A stretch of 64,000 bases of DNA from Puniceicoccaceae bacterium (lineage in GTDB: Bacteria > Verrucomicrobiota > Verrucomicrobiia > Opitutales > JAFGAQ01): positions 1,085,399 to 1,149,398 of the forward strand of contig JANQOQ010000008.1 of the NCBI GenBank assembly GCA_028285755.1, written 5' to 3'. Shown piece after piece: positions 54,291 through 63,258 of this stretch. A program made the translations under genes and the position numbers. The notes below the pieces were generated by a model. That model had not been told where the DNA came from. It searched no databases and saw only the letters and a list, made by a program, of their open reading frames with translations. Position 1 is the first letter of the stretch. The number at the start of each line of letters is the position of its first letter.

Positions 54291-55026
54291 GCTTGCGGTT
54301 TTCAGTGGCATTGGGATCTGCCAGGATGGAGGGGCGGGTTTCGGTTATAAAACGGGCTGCAGTATCATACATGGCATTGAGCTCCTTCGAGGTCATTGCC
54401 TGTTTGGCAAATTTTGCCATGTCGCAGTATTTGAGGAACTGCTCGAGCTTATCCGAGTGTTTGTTTAAAACGGGTTGACTATGATCGAGCGATTGGTTCA
54501 GGAACTCGCGGGTCGTTCGATTGATGGCGCTCACTCCAAACCGTTCCTGAATGTAGCTTCGAATAATTTCGGAAGCCTTAAAGGAGAATTGCCTCGCTTC
54601 TGCCTGATCGACTAATGGTTTGAGTGATGACAATTCATCCAGCGCACGAATGTCTGCAGGTATAATGGCTACGGGTTTTGGCTTGCGGCTGCGCCGATAG
54701 AGCCACCATCCCAGTAGTCCAAATAGCAGCAGACCAAGCGCTGAAGCTGCGAGATAATAAGGCCAGAGCGGAGGCTGCGGGCGAATGGACTCATGCGGCA
54801 TTAGATAAGCTTCTCCAATGAGCTCGCTGAGGCTGGGCTGTGTGCCTGTGCTACCCATGGGTGTATTAAATTGGAGCGGCGGATTTTGAGGGAATGGCTG
54901 CGTGGGTTGCTGGGGGGGAGGAGTGGGTGTGAGATCATCCGGGTTAACCGTGACCTGTGCATATCCAGAAAAAGCAAGGCTCAGCGAAAGCACTGCAAAA
55001 TAGAATCTGGAGAACCTTTGCATCAT
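54283..55026 (-). CDS. DUF4381-like membrane protein of the Bat operon
   Basis: This 247-residue protein has a signal peptide (to about residue 23), a Pro/Gln-rich linker (TPTPPPQQPTQPFPQNPP), one transmembrane helix near 89-111 and a helical cytoplasmic tail (FKASEIIRSYIQERFGVSAINRTTREFL). This matches the DUF4381 proteins found between DUF58 and BatA genes. Function is unknown beyond membership of the MoxR/Bat system. It overlaps the DUF58 gene by four bases. Confidence 0.82.
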   Translation of the reverse strand: MMQRFSRFYFAVLSLSLAFSGYAQVTVNPDDLTPTPPPQQPTQPFPQNPPLQFNTPMGSTGTQPSLSELIGEAYLMPHESIRPQPPLWPYYLAASALGLLLFGLLGWWLYRRSRKPKPVAIIPADIRALDELSSLKPLVDQAEARQFSFKASEIIRSYIQERFGVSAINRTTREFLNQSLDHSQPVLNKHSDKLEQFLKYCDMAKFAKQAMTSKELNAMYDTAARFITETRPSILADPNATENRKHA

Positions 55027-55958
55027 GAGCGTCTGCCTCGTTTTCCTCGGATTTTAAAGAATTTATAGAGCTCCTTGATATAGGGTTCATCCGTGCGAAC
55101 CTGCAGATGATCAATGCCTTTTTTCTTGAGTTGGTTATGGAGTTCTTCATCCCGCTCAAGTGCGAGTTGATTAAACAGCTCCAAGGTCTTCTTATCACGG
55201 GTATCCACCAGCACTTGTTGCCCGCTTTCAATATCTTCGAGTGTCAATAATCCGCAGGCGGGCAGCTGTTTTTCCACAGGATCTGCCACGCTGAGGCATA
55301 TTAAATCATGCTTGCGATTCGTGATATCGATTTTCGTAAGCAATTTATTCAAGTTTTCACCATAGGGATCATTCAGGCAAAAGTCCGAAATCAGTATGAT
55401 CACCGATTTGCGATTGAGCATCTGATTGGCATAGTCGAGCGCATTACAAATATCCGTCTGCTTATGTTTAGGCTGAAAAAAGAGAATATCGCGGATGACG
55501 CGCAGCACGTGGTTATTCCCCTTTTGAGGCGGGACGTATTGCTCTACCTGATCTGTAAAGAGTACGAGGCCCACTTTATCGCGATTGCGAATAGCCGAAA
55601 ATGCAAACATGCTACCCAGCTCAGCGGCGAGGTCCCTTTTCGTCTGGTCTCCAGAACCATAGATGCCGGATGAGCTGATATCGATCATAAGCAGGATGGT
55701 CAGCTCACGTTCTTCAATGAATTTCTTAATAAAGGGTCTTCCGCTGCGAGCGGTCACATTCCAGTCAATGTTTTTGACTTCATCCCCGGGATTGTATTCG
55801 CGCACTTCATCGAAATTCATGCCCTGCCCCTTAAATGCAGAGTGATACTGGCCCGCGAGCGTGTCGTTCACCAGGCGATTGGTCTTTATCTCAATCTGGT
55901 GAACCTTCTGCAGTATCTCGCGGGTTTTTTCTGCCGATTTTGGGTCGATTTTACTCAT
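55023..55958 (-). CDS. DUF58 (VWA-like) domain protein
   Basis: This 311-residue cytoplasmic protein has the DUF58 signature GDEVKNIDWNVTARSGRPFIKKF near residues 60-82 and a VWA-like fold (LTILLMIDISSSGIYG, VGLVLFTDQVEQYVPPQKG). DUF58 proteins accompany MoxR ATPases and are thought to bind metal and partner proteins. It lies 26 bases after moxR in the operon. Full length for the family. Confidence 0.92.
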   Translation of the reverse strand: MSKIDPKSAEKTREILQKVHQIEIKTNRLVNDTLAGQYHSAFKGQGMNFDEVREYNPGDEVKNIDWNVTARSGRPFIKKFIEERELTILLMIDISSSGIYGSGDQTKRDLAAELGSMFAFSAIRNRDKVGLVLFTDQVEQYVPPQKGNNHVLRVIRDILFFQPKHKQTDICNALDYANQMLNRKSVIILISDFCLNDPYGENLNKLLTKIDITNRKHDLICLSVADPVEKQLPACGLLTLEDIESGQQVLVDTRDKKTLELFNQLALERDEELHNQLKKKGIDHLQVRTDEPYIKELYKFFKIRGKRGRRS

Positions 55959-55984
55959 TGGGCAGTATACGCAACATCCACACT

Positions 55985-56983
55985 CTAAGGCACGGGGATG
56001 GTATCGAGTATTTGGCCTACAATATCTTTGGACTCAACGCCCTCGGCCTCGGCCTCGTAAGAGACACTGACGCGGTGCCTGAGCACATCCATCGCAATGG
56101 ATTTGACATCCTCGGGTGTCACAAACCCGCGCCCGTTTAAGTAGGCGGACGCCTTGGCCGCCAGCGTCAGGCTAATAGTTCCACGTGGAGATGCTCCGTT
56201 TAAAATGTAGTCGCTGATCTTCAGGCCGTGCTTCTCAGGCTCACGGGTGGCATGGATAATCGCAACGATGTAATCCTTGATCTTATCGTCCATGTAGAGC
56301 GCATTAACCACCGAACGTGCTTTCACAATATGCTCAGCAGTGATGACCTTATTGACGGTGATTTTGACATCCGAAGTACCCATGCGATCGAGGATTTGCC
56401 GTTCTTCCTCGGGGCTTGGGTGAGTGATGATCACCTTAAGCATGAAGCGGTCTACCTGAGCTTCCGGGAGAGGGTAGGTTCCTTCCTGCTCGATGGGGTT
56501 TTGCGTGGCCATTACCAGAAAGGGGTCGGGCAGCTTAAAGGTATTTTCACCAATGGTTACCTGACGTTCCTGCATGCCTTCCAACAGTGCACTCTGTACC
56601 TTTGCGGGGGCACGGTTAATCTCATCAGCAAGCACGAAATTCGCGAATATCGGACCCTGTTTAATAATGAAATTCACATCCTTGGGGTTATAAATTTCGG
56701 TGCCTACAATGTCAGCCGGGAGCATGTCCGGGGTGAATTGGATACGCTTGAACTCAGCAGTGATTGCGTCGGACAGGGTCTTGAGGGCCATCGTCTTAGC
56801 GAGACCCGGCACCCCTTCGAGCAGCACGTGGCCGTTGGCAAGCAATCCAACCATGAGACTGTTTACGAGATGAGTCTGCCCGACAATGACTTGCTGGACT
56901 TCGCTGCGCAGCGGGCTCACCCAAGCGGAGTCTCGCTGCACCCATTCGTTTAATTCTTGTATGCTTTGGGGTGAATTTTCCAT
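55985..56983 (-). CDS. MoxR-family AAA+ ATPase
   Basis: This 332-residue AAA+ ATPase has Walker A GVPGLAKT near residue 56, Walker B VLADEINRA near 117, a sensor-1 ATQNPIEQEGTYPLPEAQVDRFM block near 157-179, and the C-terminal lid with SPRGTISL. It is the first gene of the moxR-DUF58-DUF4381-batA-batBC-batD-batE operon. MoxR ATPases act as chaperones in assembly of other complexes. A possible control palindrome lies 126-141 bases upstream of its start. Confidence 0.95.
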   Translation of the reverse strand: MENSPQSIQELNEWVQRDSAWVSPLRSEVQQVIVGQTHLVNSLMVGLLANGHVLLEGVPGLAKTMALKTLSDAITAEFKRIQFTPDMLPADIVGTEIYNPKDVNFIIKQGPIFANFVLADEINRAPAKVQSALLEGMQERQVTIGENTFKLPDPFLVMATQNPIEQEGTYPLPEAQVDRFMLKVIITHPSPEEERQILDRMGTSDVKITVNKVITAEHIVKARSVVNALYMDDKIKDYIVAIIHATREPEKHGLKISDYILNGASPRGTISLTLAAKASAYLNGRGFVTPEDVKSIAMDVLRHRVSVSYEAEAEGVESKDIVGQILDTIPVP

Positions 56984-57108
56984 AGGTTAAAAGTATAGAC
57001 GTTTGTGAGAACCAAGAGTTCACACAATATTGTGCGGATAAACTCTCTCAACTTTTCGAGCCTGGATGGATTGTCAAAGTTTTTTTATGGATTCACTTCA
57101 AAGCCACT

Positions 57109-57124
57109 CCTTCAAATTTGAAGG
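57109..57124. promoter_or_regulatory. 16-base perfect palindrome between moxR and the DUF3568 gene
   Basis: CCTTCAAATTTGAAGG is a perfect palindrome in the 202-base divergent region. It lies about 60 bases before the lipoprotein gene and about 126 bases before moxR. Its size suits a dimeric repressor site. No regulator gene is adjacent, so the binder is unknown. Confidence 0.5.
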
Positions 57125-57185
57125 ATGGTATTTGAATTGATCGTTGGTCAAAATTACTTTTTTAAGGATATAGAGGATCAAGGAT

Positions 57186-57614
57186 ATGATTATGAAACAT
57201 CGCTCAATGAATAGAGTTTTTAATGCCTGCAAGTGGCTGAAATGGATAACCCCTGTTTTACTTCTGATGGTTATTCCGTTTCTCAATGGCTGTATCGCGA
57301 TTGGTGCTGCAGGCGCCGGTGCAGCCGCTTATGCTTACTTCAAGGGAGATGTGACTTCACACCTGGATATTTCCGTGACCAATGCGTTGCCGGTTGTCCG
57401 GGGTGCGATGGAGCAATTCGGTTATGTTAAAGTAAGGGAACGCAGCGATCCTACCTCTGCAATTTTTGTTTATAAAGATGCTCTGGATATTGAAATAGTC
57501 GTTAAACTAGAGAGCAAGGATGAGAATCTCTCTGAGATCAGCATCCGCGTGGGTAAACTCGGTAGCGAAAGCCGTTCACTGGAGATTTTAAAGGTTATTA
57601 ATAGCCGTATTTAG
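57186..57614 (+). CDS. DUF3568-family lipoprotein
   Basis: This small protein of 142 residues has a long basic N-region and a lipobox LNGC, Cys36 being lipidated. After a Gly/Ala-rich stretch (IAIGAAGAGAAAYAYFKGD), the domain matches DUF3568 (LDISVTNALPVVRGAMEQFGYVKV... IFVYKDALDIEIVVKLESK). Function is unknown. The ribosome site is AAGGAT close to the ATG at 57186; a second ATG two codons on would also fit. It precedes the ABC permease by 4 bases and may be co-expressed. Confidence 0.82.
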   Translation: MIMKHRSMNRVFNACKWLKWITPVLLLMVIPFLNGCIAIGAAGAGAAAYAYFKGDVTSHLDISVTNALPVVRGAMEQFGYVKVRERSDPTSAIFVYKDALDIEIVVKLESKDENLSEISIRVGKLGSESRSLEILKVINSRI

Positions 57615-57618
57615 TAAT

Positions 57619-58482
57619 ATGTTGGATATGAGCAATGGCTTGCCCGGTAAGTTCTGGGCAAATTTAAGCCCTTATGTCATTTATAAGACCATTCACACGC
57701 ATCGGGGCCTGCTGAAGCAGTTCGTGATTCGCATATTCCAGGAGCGGCATAAAGGCAGTTTTCTCGGGGTATTTTGGGCGATCCTTCTGCCAATGATGAT
57801 GATGGGGCTCTATACGTTGGTTTTTGGTTTTATTTTCGGCAGCAGTTACAATGTAATTGATGGGGAAACCAAAATTGATTTTGGCCTGGGGATTTTCCTG
57901 AGTCTTACGATTTTTGGCCTGGTATCGGATTCGTTTGCGTTATCACCGGGTGTGGTTCTTGGGCATCCTAACTTGGTGAATAAAGTCGTTTTTCCCCTCG
58001 AAATTCTACCTGTTGCAAATCTCGGAGCATCCATCATGAATTTTCTGATCAGCCTCGTGATTTTCCTGATTGGCCTGGTGTTTATTGGCAGAGGGTTAAG
58101 TATTTATGCGCTTTGGCTTCCCCTGATTATATTCCCGACACTTTTGTTTTCGGCAGGTGTATACTGGTTCTTTTCGGCTCTGGGTGTGTTTTTGCGCGAT
58201 ATTAACCAGTTTATGGTGTTTCTCACGCAGGCATTACTTTACTCCAGTGCAATCTTTTACTCTACCAATACGGTTGCCGGTACGAATATGGAGTTTCTTT
58301 TGCCATTCTTACATTTGAATCCGGTCGTACATGCCGTTGAGCTCTCGCGGGATGTCATGCTCTGGCATATCCCTATTCATTATTCAGACCTGGCTTATTT
58401 GTACGGAATCGGAGTATTCAGTTTTTGCTTTGGGTTTGCCTGCTTTCAAAAGCTGAAACCTGCTTTTTCGGACGTGATATAA
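57619..58482 (+). CDS. ABC-2 type permease (polysaccharide/polyol-phosphate export, Wzm/TagG-like)
   Basis: This 287-residue inner-membrane protein has six hydrophobic helices and the family opening ...FVIRIFQERHKGSFLGVFWAILLP. Typical partners (the Wzt/TagH ATPase) would power export of O-antigen or a capsule-like glycan, but no matching ATPase gene is adjacent; the next gene is on the other strand. It may use an ATPase encoded elsewhere. It is transcribed with the DUF3568 lipoprotein gene and followed by a terminator. Confidence 0.87.
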   Translation: MLDMSNGLPGKFWANLSPYVIYKTIHTHRGLLKQFVIRIFQERHKGSFLGVFWAILLPMMMMGLYTLVFGFIFGSSYNVIDGETKIDFGLGIFLSLTIFGLVSDSFALSPGVVLGHPNLVNKVVFPLEILPVANLGASIMNFLISLVIFLIGLVFIGRGLSIYALWLPLIIFPTLLFSAGVYWFFSALGVFLRDINQFMVFLTQALLYSSAIFYSTNTVAGTNMEFLLPFLHLNPVVHAVELSRDVMLWHIPIHYSDLAYLYGIGVFSFCFGFACFQKLKPAFSDVI

Positions 58483-58483
58483 G

Positions 58484-58514
58484 AAACGCGGAGATCCTGA
58501 GATACTCCGCGTTT
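58484..58514. terminator. Terminator between the ABC permease and hpf
   Basis: AAACGCGGAG (58484-58493) pairs perfectly with CTCCGCGTTT (58505-58514) around an 11-base loop, directly after the permease stop. T-runs are short on both sides, so it may act in both directions for these convergent genes. Confidence 0.72.
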
Positions 58515-58554
58515 ATTTGGATTGATAAGGGGACGGGAAATTCTCCCAACCTCG

Positions 58555-58923
58555 TCAGGTTGTCTGGACTTTTGGGATATTGGCCGGGATATCTACCTCA
58601 TGGGGTTTCTTCCGCTTGGCAATGAATAAGCGTGATCGCCTTCTTAATTGACGATCCAGTTTGTGGGCCATAATATCGATTGCTTTGGAGAGTTCATCGT
58701 GTTTTTCAGTGACAATCATGGGCTTACGATCGATTTCGATATGCCCTTTTGCCCAATATTCGCCATGATGGCTGACAAGCGTTTTGTGACCGAGTTCAAC
58801 CCGGATTCTAAGGATACGTTCAGAGTGGTTAAACAGCTTGTCGACTTTTTGATTAACCAATTCTTTGATTTTCGGCGTTAACTCTACATGGTTTCCTGAT
58901 ATGATGAGTTCACGATTATTCAT
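58555..58923 (-). CDS. hpf: Ribosome hibernation-promoting factor, short form
   Basis: This 122-residue HPF/YfiA/RaiA-family protein binds the decoding region of the 30S subunit and idles ribosomes in stationary phase. The start at 58923 has a good AAAGGA site; the longer open frame upstream is noncoding. Family blocks are MNNRELIISGNHVELTPKIKELV, HGEYWAKGHIEIDRKPMIV and DELSKAIDIMAHKLDRQLRR. It lacks the C-terminal dimerisation domain of long HPF. It diverges from the SDR gene across 78 bases. Confidence 0.93.
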   Translation of the reverse strand: MNNRELIISGNHVELTPKIKELVNQKVDKLFNHSERILRIRVELGHKTLVSHHGEYWAKGHIEIDRKPMIVTEKHDELSKAIDIMAHKLDRQLRRRSRLFIAKRKKPHEVDIPANIPKVQTT

Positions 58924-59001
58924 AGTTATCCTTTCTTTGGTTGATTTAGTTTGAGAAAAGTCTCGCCACAATTGTAATAGCAATGAGATACAACCCTGCT
59001 T

Positions 59002-59814
59002 ATGGCTGCGCTTGAAAAACAATTGGCTCGATACAAAACACTGGTGATTTCTGGAGGATCGTCTGGAATAGGACAAAATTTCATCGAGCAATTTCAATTA
59101 TTAGACAGTAAAATAAAAATATGCAATCTTTCTCGTTCTGAGACTGAATTTTTTACAAAGAATTCAAATATTCAGCATTTTTCAGCCGATTTTTCGGACC
59201 CAGATTCATTCTCACAGGCGCGTGAAGCGCTTCTCGCATATTTGAAACTCAATCACACCGAAGGAGAGCTACTTTTAGTCAATAACAGCGGCTTCGGCTC
59301 TTTCGATTTATTTGACGAAACCCAATTGGAAAACGACGTTGCCATGATCGATGTGAATGTCAAAGCACCGGTGGTGCTCACATCAAGCTTGTGGCCCGTT
59401 TTGCAGAAGTTTGGGGGGACGGTGGTCAATGTATCTTCGATTGCGGGTTTCCAGCCTACACCTTTTTTTATCAATTACGGGGCAACGAAAGCCTATTTGA
59501 ACAGTTGGAGCCTGGGGATGTGGCGTGAGACGCTTGGCAGCAAAGTCAATGTGGTGACGGTCTGCCCGGGCCCCGTAAAAACCGCATTCTTTAAGCACTC
59601 GGGTTACCAAAATGCGCCTGAGGACGGAAATGGTATGGCAGTGGAAACCGTCGTCCGGCAAATGCTCCATGCGATCGCTAAAAGGCGTCCGCTGCTGATT
59701 AATGGCATTGGTAATCGTATTGTATCCACGGTTGCGCGAATACTTCCGGTTTCGTGGGTTACTTACTTTGCTTACGACCGCATCAAGAAAATGAATTTTG
59801 AGCAATTCCGGTAA
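59002..59814 (+). CDS. Short-chain dehydrogenase/reductase
   Basis: This 270-residue classical SDR has the cofactor loop GGSSGIGQ near residues 18-25, the NNSG strand near 92, catalytic Ser in NVSSIAG, and the Tyr-x3-Lys in YGATKAYL near 156-160. The C-terminus (ILPVSWVTYFAYDRIKKMN) is hydrophobic then basic, so it may touch the membrane, as in the DltE/YqjQ type. The substrate cannot be read from the sequence. It stands alone before ribA. Confidence 0.9.
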   Translation: MAALEKQLARYKTLVISGGSSGIGQNFIEQFQLLDSKIKICNLSRSETEFFTKNSNIQHFSADFSDPDSFSQAREALLAYLKLNHTEGELLLVNNSGFGSFDLFDETQLENDVAMIDVNVKAPVVLTSSLWPVLQKFGGTVVNVSSIAGFQPTPFFINYGATKAYLNSWSLGMWRETLGSKVNVVTVCPGPVKTAFFKHSGYQNAPEDGNGMAVETVVRQMLHAIAKRRPLLINGIGNRIVSTVARILPVSWVTYFAYDRIKKMNFEQFR

Positions 59815-59880
59815 TATCTGGTGCAAAATGTCATCCTTGCATTGCTATCGTATGAGAAAGCCGTTTAATTGAATCTTTAA

Positions 59881-59896
59881 ATCGCTAAATAGCGAT
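59881..59896 (+). promoter_or_regulatory. Small hairpin at the ribA start
   Basis: ATCGCT (59881-59886) pairs with AGCGAT (59891-59896) with a 4-base loop, ending 5 bases before the ribA ATG, where a ribosome site would lie. It may limit translation. The 87-base gap lacks the conserved FMN-riboswitch sequence. Confidence 0.4.
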
Positions 59897-59901
59897 AGAT
59901 T

Positions 59902-60534
59902 ATGAGTTTAGAGCGCTATTCCAGTTGTAAGCTACCTTCATTATACGGAGATTTTGAGCTAATCATTTTCCGCAGCCATGAAGGTGAGGAAATTTCGGTG
60001 CTAACAAGTGACCCCTTTGATCCCTCGCAAGTGGCGTTTGTACGTATTCACAGCCAGTGCTTTACTTCTGAGGTGCTGGGTTCGATGAAGTGCGATTGTC
60101 GTGAACAGCTGCATTATGCATTAAATACAATTGGTGCATCCGATGCGAATGGTGTTGTTATCTATCTACCTCAGGAGGGGCGAGGTATTGGACTTGGAAA
60201 TAAAGTAAAAGCCTACAGCTTACAGGAGCAGGGAGCGGATACGCTGGAAGCAAATCACATGCTCGGATTTGATGGAGACCTCAGGGATTTTAATATGGCT
60301 GCCGAGATATTGGGGCAACTCGGTGTGAAGGAGATTCGCCTAAATACCAATAATCCCGAGAAGTTGAAAGCTATCCAGGAGAGCAACGTCACGGTGTGTG
60401 AGATCATTCCTTCGATTGGTCATGAAAACATACATAATCGCTCTTATTTAAAGACTAAAGCTGAGAAGATGGGGCACATTCAGCTCAAGGGCATACCCAT
60501 GTCTCCCGTGCAATTTTGTGAAGACGATGGGTGA
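59902..60534 (+). CDS. ribA: GTP cyclohydrolase II
   Basis: This enzyme opens GTP, the first step of riboflavin synthesis. It has 210 residues and is a stand-alone form, without the DHBP synthase (RibB) domain. Zinc ligands C53, C64 and C66 are in SQCFTSEVLGSMKCDC. GTP-contact EGRGIGLGNKV and the LGFDGDLRDF block are present. No Shine-Dalgarno site is visible, and a hairpin ends just before the ATG. It converges with the ABC permease gene with a 2-base gap; no other rib genes are nearby. Confidence 0.95.
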   Translation: MSLERYSSCKLPSLYGDFELIIFRSHEGEEISVLTSDPFDPSQVAFVRIHSQCFTSEVLGSMKCDCREQLHYALNTIGASDANGVVIYLPQEGRGIGLGNKVKAYSLQEQGADTLEANHMLGFDGDLRDFNMAAEILGQLGVKEIRLNTNNPEKLKAIQESNVTVCEIIPSIGHENIHNRSYLKTKAEKMGHIQLKGIPMSPVQFCEDDG

Positions 60535-60536
60535 TG

Positions 60537-61361
60537 TTACTCTCTGAGCTTTTTGCCGCTGTGAAGTAAGTAATAGGTGTAGGCAAGTAATCCAGCACTA
60601 CTCACAAAGAGTATCAATAGGCCTTGCCAGTAAGGCACATCTGAGATACCTATCATTCCTTCCCGTATCCCGCTGATAATGTAAAGCACCGGATTGATAT
60701 GCGAGATCGTTTGCCAAGGCTCCGGTAGAAGTGTGATCGAGTAAAATACCCCCCCAAGGAACGTCAGCGGCATCATGACAAAGCTAGGAATGAAATTCAC
60801 ATGCTCAAACTCGGTTGCCAGGATGGCCATGGCAAGGCCCAGCAAGCCAAACACAAAGCAAGCAAGTACCATAAACAAGATCGATAAAGCGGGATTATGG
60901 AGCGTATTTGCGCCCATGAGTCCTGCGATCAGCCAAATCAGCCCACCGGTCAGGCAGCCGCGTATGATGGATGATGCCGAAAATGCCAGGAGTATCTGGA
61001 ATGATGAGATGGGTGAGGCCAGCAAATCCACGATCGTTCCGTGTACTTTACCAATGAAGAAGCTGAACGCTGAGTTAAAGTAAGCGTTAGTGATCACACT
61101 CATCATGACCAATCCCGGGACAATAAAATCAATATACTCGACCCCCTGGATGTTATCTATGCTTCCCCCCAGGGAATATCCGAAAACCAGAAAGAATAAC
61201 AAAGTGCTGAGCACCGGGCTGATGACTGTTTGTCCGAATATGGAAATGAAGCGCATCATTTCGCGCTTAAAGAGCATGAAGGTGCCATACCAGGCTCGAT
61301 TTTTTTGGGCCTCTATAATTGCGGCTTCGATACGTTGCTGAGCTTTTTCAGAATAGTTCAT
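60537..61361 (-). CDS. ABC-2 type transporter permease
   Basis: This 274-residue integral membrane protein has six helices. It includes an ABC-2 family block (FIVPGLVMMSVITNAYFNSAFSFFIGKVHGTIVDLLASPIS) and a second signature (MPLTFLGGVFYSI). It pairs with the ATPase gene it overlaps by four bases to form an exporter, probably for a drug, lipid or glycan. The substrate is unknown. Confidence 0.92.
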   Translation of the reverse strand: MNYSEKAQQRIEAAIIEAQKNRAWYGTFMLFKREMMRFISIFGQTVISPVLSTLLFFLVFGYSLGGSIDNIQGVEYIDFIVPGLVMMSVITNAYFNSAFSFFIGKVHGTIVDLLASPISSFQILLAFSASSIIRGCLTGGLIWLIAGLMGANTLHNPALSILFMVLACFVFGLLGLAMAILATEFEHVNFIPSFVMMPLTFLGGVFYSITLLPEPWQTISHINPVLYIISGIREGMIGISDVPYWQGLLILFVSSAGLLAYTYYLLHSGKKLRE

Positions 61362-62323
61362 AACATAGCAGAGTCTTGGCTGTCAGCACTGACGATTTCC
61401 TTAAAAATACTCTCAAGAGAGCTGCGCCCGCCATCGATATGGATAATTTCATTGTTATCTGCTTTGAGCTCATCGAGCACCGTTTGCAGATTCGCCAGGG
61501 AATGATCTCCGCAATCATCGAGTTCGGGAGAGCTGAGTTTTATCTGATTGGCTTCCGGGTAGGTGATCGGGCAACTTTGCATAGCTGTTTTAAAGCGATC
61601 CGATACCGGATTACGGGTCGTAATCAGGTTCCAGCGCCTGCCGAACTGATTCAGAATCGCCTCCCTGTCCTCGATCATCAGCAGCTTGCCCTTGTTAATG
61701 ATGCCGATACGATCAGCCAGTTTTTCGGCTTCTTCCAGATAGTGGGTAGTTAGAAATATGGTGACTCCCTGTGCCTTTAGATTCTCGATATAGCTCCAAA
61801 GTTCGTCACGAAGCTCCACATCCACGCCAGCGGTGGGTTCATCAAGAAAGAGTAAAACCGGGTCGTGCAGCAATGCCTTGCAGATCATTAGCCTGCGTTT
61901 CATTCCTCCCGAGAGCTGACGGGTATTCACATCGGCTTTTTCGAGTAGCCCAAAATCATCCAGGATTTTTTCAATCTTTTGGTTATCAGGCTTAACGTTG
62001 TAAAAGCCTCCCTGAAAGTGCAAAACTTCCCTTGTAGTGAAAAAACCATCGAAGTTGAGCTCCTGGGGTACAAACCCTATCAACTGCCGGGTGATCTGAG
62101 AAGCACTCTTCACATCGTAGCCCGCGACTGATATACTGCCCTCAAAGCGGGAAATGAGACCTGTAATGCAGCCAATCAATGTTGTTTTACCTGCACCGTT
62201 GGGTCCCAATAATGCAAATATCTCACCAGGTTGAACGGTGAAACTTAGATTGTTGAGAGCCTGCAAGCTGTCATATCGTTTGGAGACTGCCTGAATATCC
62301 AGGATAGGCGCGTAAGTTTGCAT
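61358..62323 (-). CDS. ABC transporter ATP-binding protein
   Basis: This ATPase of about 321 residues powers the permease encoded next. Walker A GPNGAGKTT is near residue 41, the signature LSGGMKRRL near 136, Walker B LLFLDEPTAGVD near 156, and the switch His in TTHYLEEAE. The last ~100 residues are the usual C-terminal extension of the DrrA/CcmA-like group. The ATG at 62323 is preferred to an in-frame TTG 21 bases upstream. The layout (ATPase then permease) is typical for daunorubicin-type and multidrug exporters. Confidence 0.94.
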   Translation of the reverse strand: MQTYAPILDIQAVSKRYDSLQALNNLSFTVQPGEIFALLGPNGAGKTTLIGCITGLISRFEGSISVAGYDVKSASQITRQLIGFVPQELNFDGFFTTREVLHFQGGFYNVKPDNQKIEKILDDFGLLEKADVNTRQLSGGMKRRLMICKALLHDPVLLFLDEPTAGVDVELRDELWSYIENLKAQGVTIFLTTHYLEEAEKLADRIGIINKGKLLMIEDREAILNQFGRRWNLITTRNPVSDRFKTAMQSCPITYPEANQIKLSSPELDDCGDHSLANLQTVLDELKADNNEIIHIDGGRSSLESIFKEIVSADSQDSAML

Positions 62324-62475
62324 GGTTTGTAAGTAAAAGAACAAATGATGGGTAATCTTAGGTATGTCAAAGCTGCATCCAATTGATAATACTCTTGTTA
62401 ATAAATAACCTTAGTAGAAATCGCATCGTTTTGCGTCATTATTAATGAAGACTTATTTCTCTTTTCTGTTTTACT

Positions 62476-63258
62476 ATGGATCGCATACCCGTTTCTACTC
62501 CTCTCACTCCTCAAAGACTGGTTGAAATTAATGCCTGGAAAACCCTTCCCACGCTTGATGACTGGGATTCGGAGCCACCCTACGAGCGTATTTATACTGC
62601 TTATTTACAGCATGGTTATGTTAACCAAGAGCGTATTGGGGGTATGCTGTGGTATAAACGGCATGCTACGGATTCTCAGGGTCATTTTAAGCTCGAAGTC
62701 GTAGAAAGCCGCTTTGGTATAGCCAATAATGAGCATACGCTCAAGGCCGACATGATTTTACAGGAAGATACCTTGAGTCGGCCCATTAGCTGGGAGCTCT
62801 CCAGTGAGTTCTCGGTAAAGGGTGAAATTATTGACGAGCGTCTCCGTTATCTGGAAAGCGGGCAGTTGAAGGGCGATCAACTGAAAATTAATACTAAGGG
62901 GGTTATCATGCAGCGCAAGGTGGGTAAATCTCTCGCGACGAATTGGGGTTTGTTTGACGCACTTGCCCGCATGCAAGGCAAATTACAGGCGCCTATTGAG
63001 CTCGACCTGCTTCAAGACTTAAGCCTTTACAAGCCTGATCAGACATTGCGTCTTCGCAAAAAGCGGCATCAAAGCTGGTTTGAGAATCAAGACTTGCATT
63101 GTTTTAGCCTTTTGGGTGCCGGCAATCTGCCCTGGGAATATTGGCTCGATGATCAGGGGCGGGTGCTATGTGCAATCAACTCATTTAATATCTGGCTTTT
63201 GGATGCAGAAGCTCCGCAACGCTTTGCTGCGTTTAAAGAGCAAATTTCAAGGAGATGA
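62476..63258 (+). CDS. Uncharacterised 260-residue protein upstream of a sulfatase
   Basis: I recognise no family. The protein has no signal peptide or membrane helix and looks like a cytoplasmic beta-rich protein: alternating strands such as GMLWYKRHATDSQGHFKLEVVESRFG, then a Trp-rich C-terminal half (WEYWLDDQGRVLCAINSFNIWLLD). The ATG has no clear Shine-Dalgarno site. Its stop overlaps the sulfatase start (ATGA), so the two are translationally coupled and may share a pathway, perhaps glycan or sulfated-sugar handling. Residue content gives no catalytic clue. Confidence 0.75.
   Translation: MDRIPVSTPLTPQRLVEINAWKTLPTLDDWDSEPPYERIYTAYLQHGYVNQERIGGMLWYKRHATDSQGHFKLEVVESRFGIANNEHTLKADMILQEDTLSRPISWELSSEFSVKGEIIDERLRYLESGQLKGDQLKINTKGVIMQRKVGKSLATNWGLFDALARMQGKLQAPIELDLLQDLSLYKPDQTLRLRKKRHQSWFENQDLHCFSLLGAGNLPWEYWLDDQGRVLCAINSFNIWLLDAEAPQRFAAFKEQISRR

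Noticed and set aside
56228-56953. Open frame of 241 codons on the plus strand
   Set aside because: It is antisense to the MoxR ATPase gene and has no recognisable content; a frame shadow.
59815-59901. FMN riboswitch before ribA
   Set aside because: The gap is only 87 bases and lacks the conserved RFN-element sequences; only a small hairpin is present.
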